DNA of 5,065 bases. Origin: an uncultured Sutterella sp. GTDB lineage: Bacteria; Pseudomonadota; Gammaproteobacteria; Burkholderiales; Burkholderiaceae_F. Positions 4,279 through 5,065 of the stretch are shown piece after piece. A program made the position numbers and the translations under genes. Numbering within the stretch: position 1 is the stretch's first letter; each line of letters begins with the position of its first letter. The notes under the pieces are model-generated. The model had not been told where the DNA came from and did no database searches. It saw only the letters and a list, made by a program, of their open reading frames with translations. Location: positions 1 to 5,065 of the forward strand of contig CAJLHF010000079.1 in NCBI GenBank assembly GCA_905206365.1. Direction: 5' to 3'.

Positions 4279-5065
4279 CGCACGCAAAGGGGCTGGCCCC
4301 TCGAAGTCGAAGAAGACGCCGTTCCGTCGCCCTGGGCAGGCTTTCCAGGGCGAGCGCGGCTCCTCGCGCCGCTCGGGGCGTTCGCTCCACGCGATCAATC
4401 CGGGCGAGGCGTACGATCGTCTCGGACCCGCGGACGCTTCGATGCCCGAAGGGCTGGCGGAGAGCCCCCTCGCGCTTGAGATCATCAACCGTGCGCGTGC
4501 CGCTAAAAAGACCGTCGAACTCCCGACGGAAAAGCTCCAGAAGGTTCTAGCCGATGCGGGTCTCGGGTCGCGCCGCGACATGGAAGCCCTGATCGGTGAA
4601 GGCGTTGTGACCGTGAACGGGCAGACCGCTCGCGTGGGCGACCGCGTTAGTGCTGCGGATGCGATCCGCATCGAAGGGCGCCTCGTGCACCGCAAGAGTA
4701 CCGAATCGCCCACCCCGCGCGTTCTCATGTACCACAAGCTCGCGGGCGAAATCGTCTCGCGCGACGACCCCGAAGGACGCCCGAGCGTCTTTCACGGACT
4801 GCCGCGCGTGCCCGGAGCTCGTTGGGTGGCAGTGGGGCGTCTCGACTTCAATACGGAGGGTCTTTTGCTCTTTACGACCTCGGGGTCGCTTGCAAACCGC
4901 CTCATGCACCCGCGCTACGAGATCGAACGCGAATACGCCGTGCGCGTAATCGGGGAACTCGAAGCCGAAGCGATGCAGGAATTGACGAAGGGTGTCATGC
5001 TCGAGGACGGCATGGCGAAGTTCGACGAACTCCACGACGAGGGCGGCACGGGACTCAATCACTGG
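4262..5065 (+). CDS. rluB: 23S rRNA pseudouridine synthase RluB (RsuA/RluB/RluE family), C terminus cut by window end
   Basis: RluB isomerises one uridine in the peptidyl-transferase region of 23S rRNA (position 2605 in E. coli) to pseudouridine. The frame from GTG 4262 is open to the last base, showing 268 codons. Residues 1-88 are a Lys/Arg/Ser-rich, probably disordered extension. Residues ~90-135 are an S4 RNA-binding domain (EKLQKVLADAGLGSRRDMEA, then VTVNGQTARVGDRV). The catalytic domain follows, with the signature GRLDFNTEGLLLFTTSGSLA (192-211), in which D195 is the expected catalytic aspartate, then NRLMHPRYEIEREYAVRV (212-229). The last visible residues, FDELHDEGGTGLNHW, match the stretch just before the conserved GRNREVRR-type motif, so roughly the last quarter is missing. 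Start evidence: AAGGA eight bases upstream and a 17-base overlap with scpB. The GTG start and overlap suggest translational coupling to scpB. RluB is preferred over RsuA/RluE from the sequence wording and the scpB neighbour, a known pairing in this order. Confidence 0.93.
   Translation, partial: MKKTVNARKGAGPSKSKKTPFRRPGQAFQGERGSSRRSGRSLHAINPGEAYDRLGPADASMPEGLAESPLALEIINRARAAKKTVELPTEKLQKVLADAGLGSRRDMEALIGEGVVTVNGQTARVGDRVSAADAIRIEGRLVHRKSTESPTPRVLMYHKLAGEIVSRDDPEGRPSVFHGLPRVPGARWVAVGRLDFNTEGLLLFTTSGSLANRLMHPRYEIEREYAVRVIGELEAEAMQELTKGVMLEDGMAKFDELHDEGGTGLNHW

Noticed and set aside
4126..5062. - strand open frames opposite scpB and rluB (4126-4737, 4547-5062)
   Set aside because: They are shadows of the + strand rluB frame, which is open from 4262 to the last base and contains the S4 and pseudouridine synthase signatures.
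1..5065. CRISPR array, insertion sequence, toxin-antitoxin or other novel system
   Set aside because: No repeated spacer pattern, transposase, terminal inverted repeats or unfamiliar gene cluster is visible; every sizeable coding frame belongs to a known housekeeping family.

Overview
This window looks like an ordinary chromosomal housekeeping region of a GC-rich (about 60% G+C by eye) Gram-negative bacterium. Most likely it is a betaproteobacterium of the order Burkholderiales, possibly Sutterellaceae. The reasons are the 5S rRNA 3' end, the wording of RarA and SerRS, the ScpB-RluB gene pair, and extended -10 promoters reading TGnTAAAAT. The family-level placement is only an impression. All convincing genes are on the + strand.

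Layout: positions 1-52 are the 3' end of a 5S rRNA gene, followed at once by a strong intrinsic terminator (60-98) that closes an rRNA operon. A roughly 130-base non-coding leader with two small hairpins leads to rarA (231-1682), an AAA+ ATPase of replication-fork maintenance. A 176-base gap with a candidate extended -10 element and a prominent 14-bp hairpin (1797-1833) precedes serS (1859-3160), seryl-tRNA synthetase. A long hairpin terminator follows serS (3219-3254). An AT-rich promoter region then drives a tRNA-Ser(CGA) gene (3401-3491), which has its own terminator (3505-3542). An extended -10 promoter and a structured leader precede scpB (3670-4278), the kleisin-partner subunit of the SMC-ScpAB condensin. 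scpB overlaps by 17 bases the start of rluB (4262 to beyond the window end), a 23S rRNA pseudouridine synthase with an N-terminal S4 domain.

How the genes relate: the region joins translation machinery (5S rRNA, SerRS, its substrate tRNA-Ser, the 23S rRNA modifier RluB) with chromosome maintenance (RarA, ScpB). The terminators split it into at least four transcription units: the upstream rRNA operon, rarA with or without serS, tRNA-Ser alone, and scpB-rluB. The scpB-rluB overlap implies translational coupling.

I found no mobile element, CRISPR array, toxin-antitoxin, phage or defence module, and no evidence of a novel system. The points worth a second look are regulatory: the serS leader hairpin, the mismatch between ribosome-binding site and start codon at rarA, the structured tRNA-Ser promoter, and possible masking of the scpB ribosome-binding site. 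Several long open frames on the - strand are shadows of GC-rich genes or antisense readings of the tRNA.
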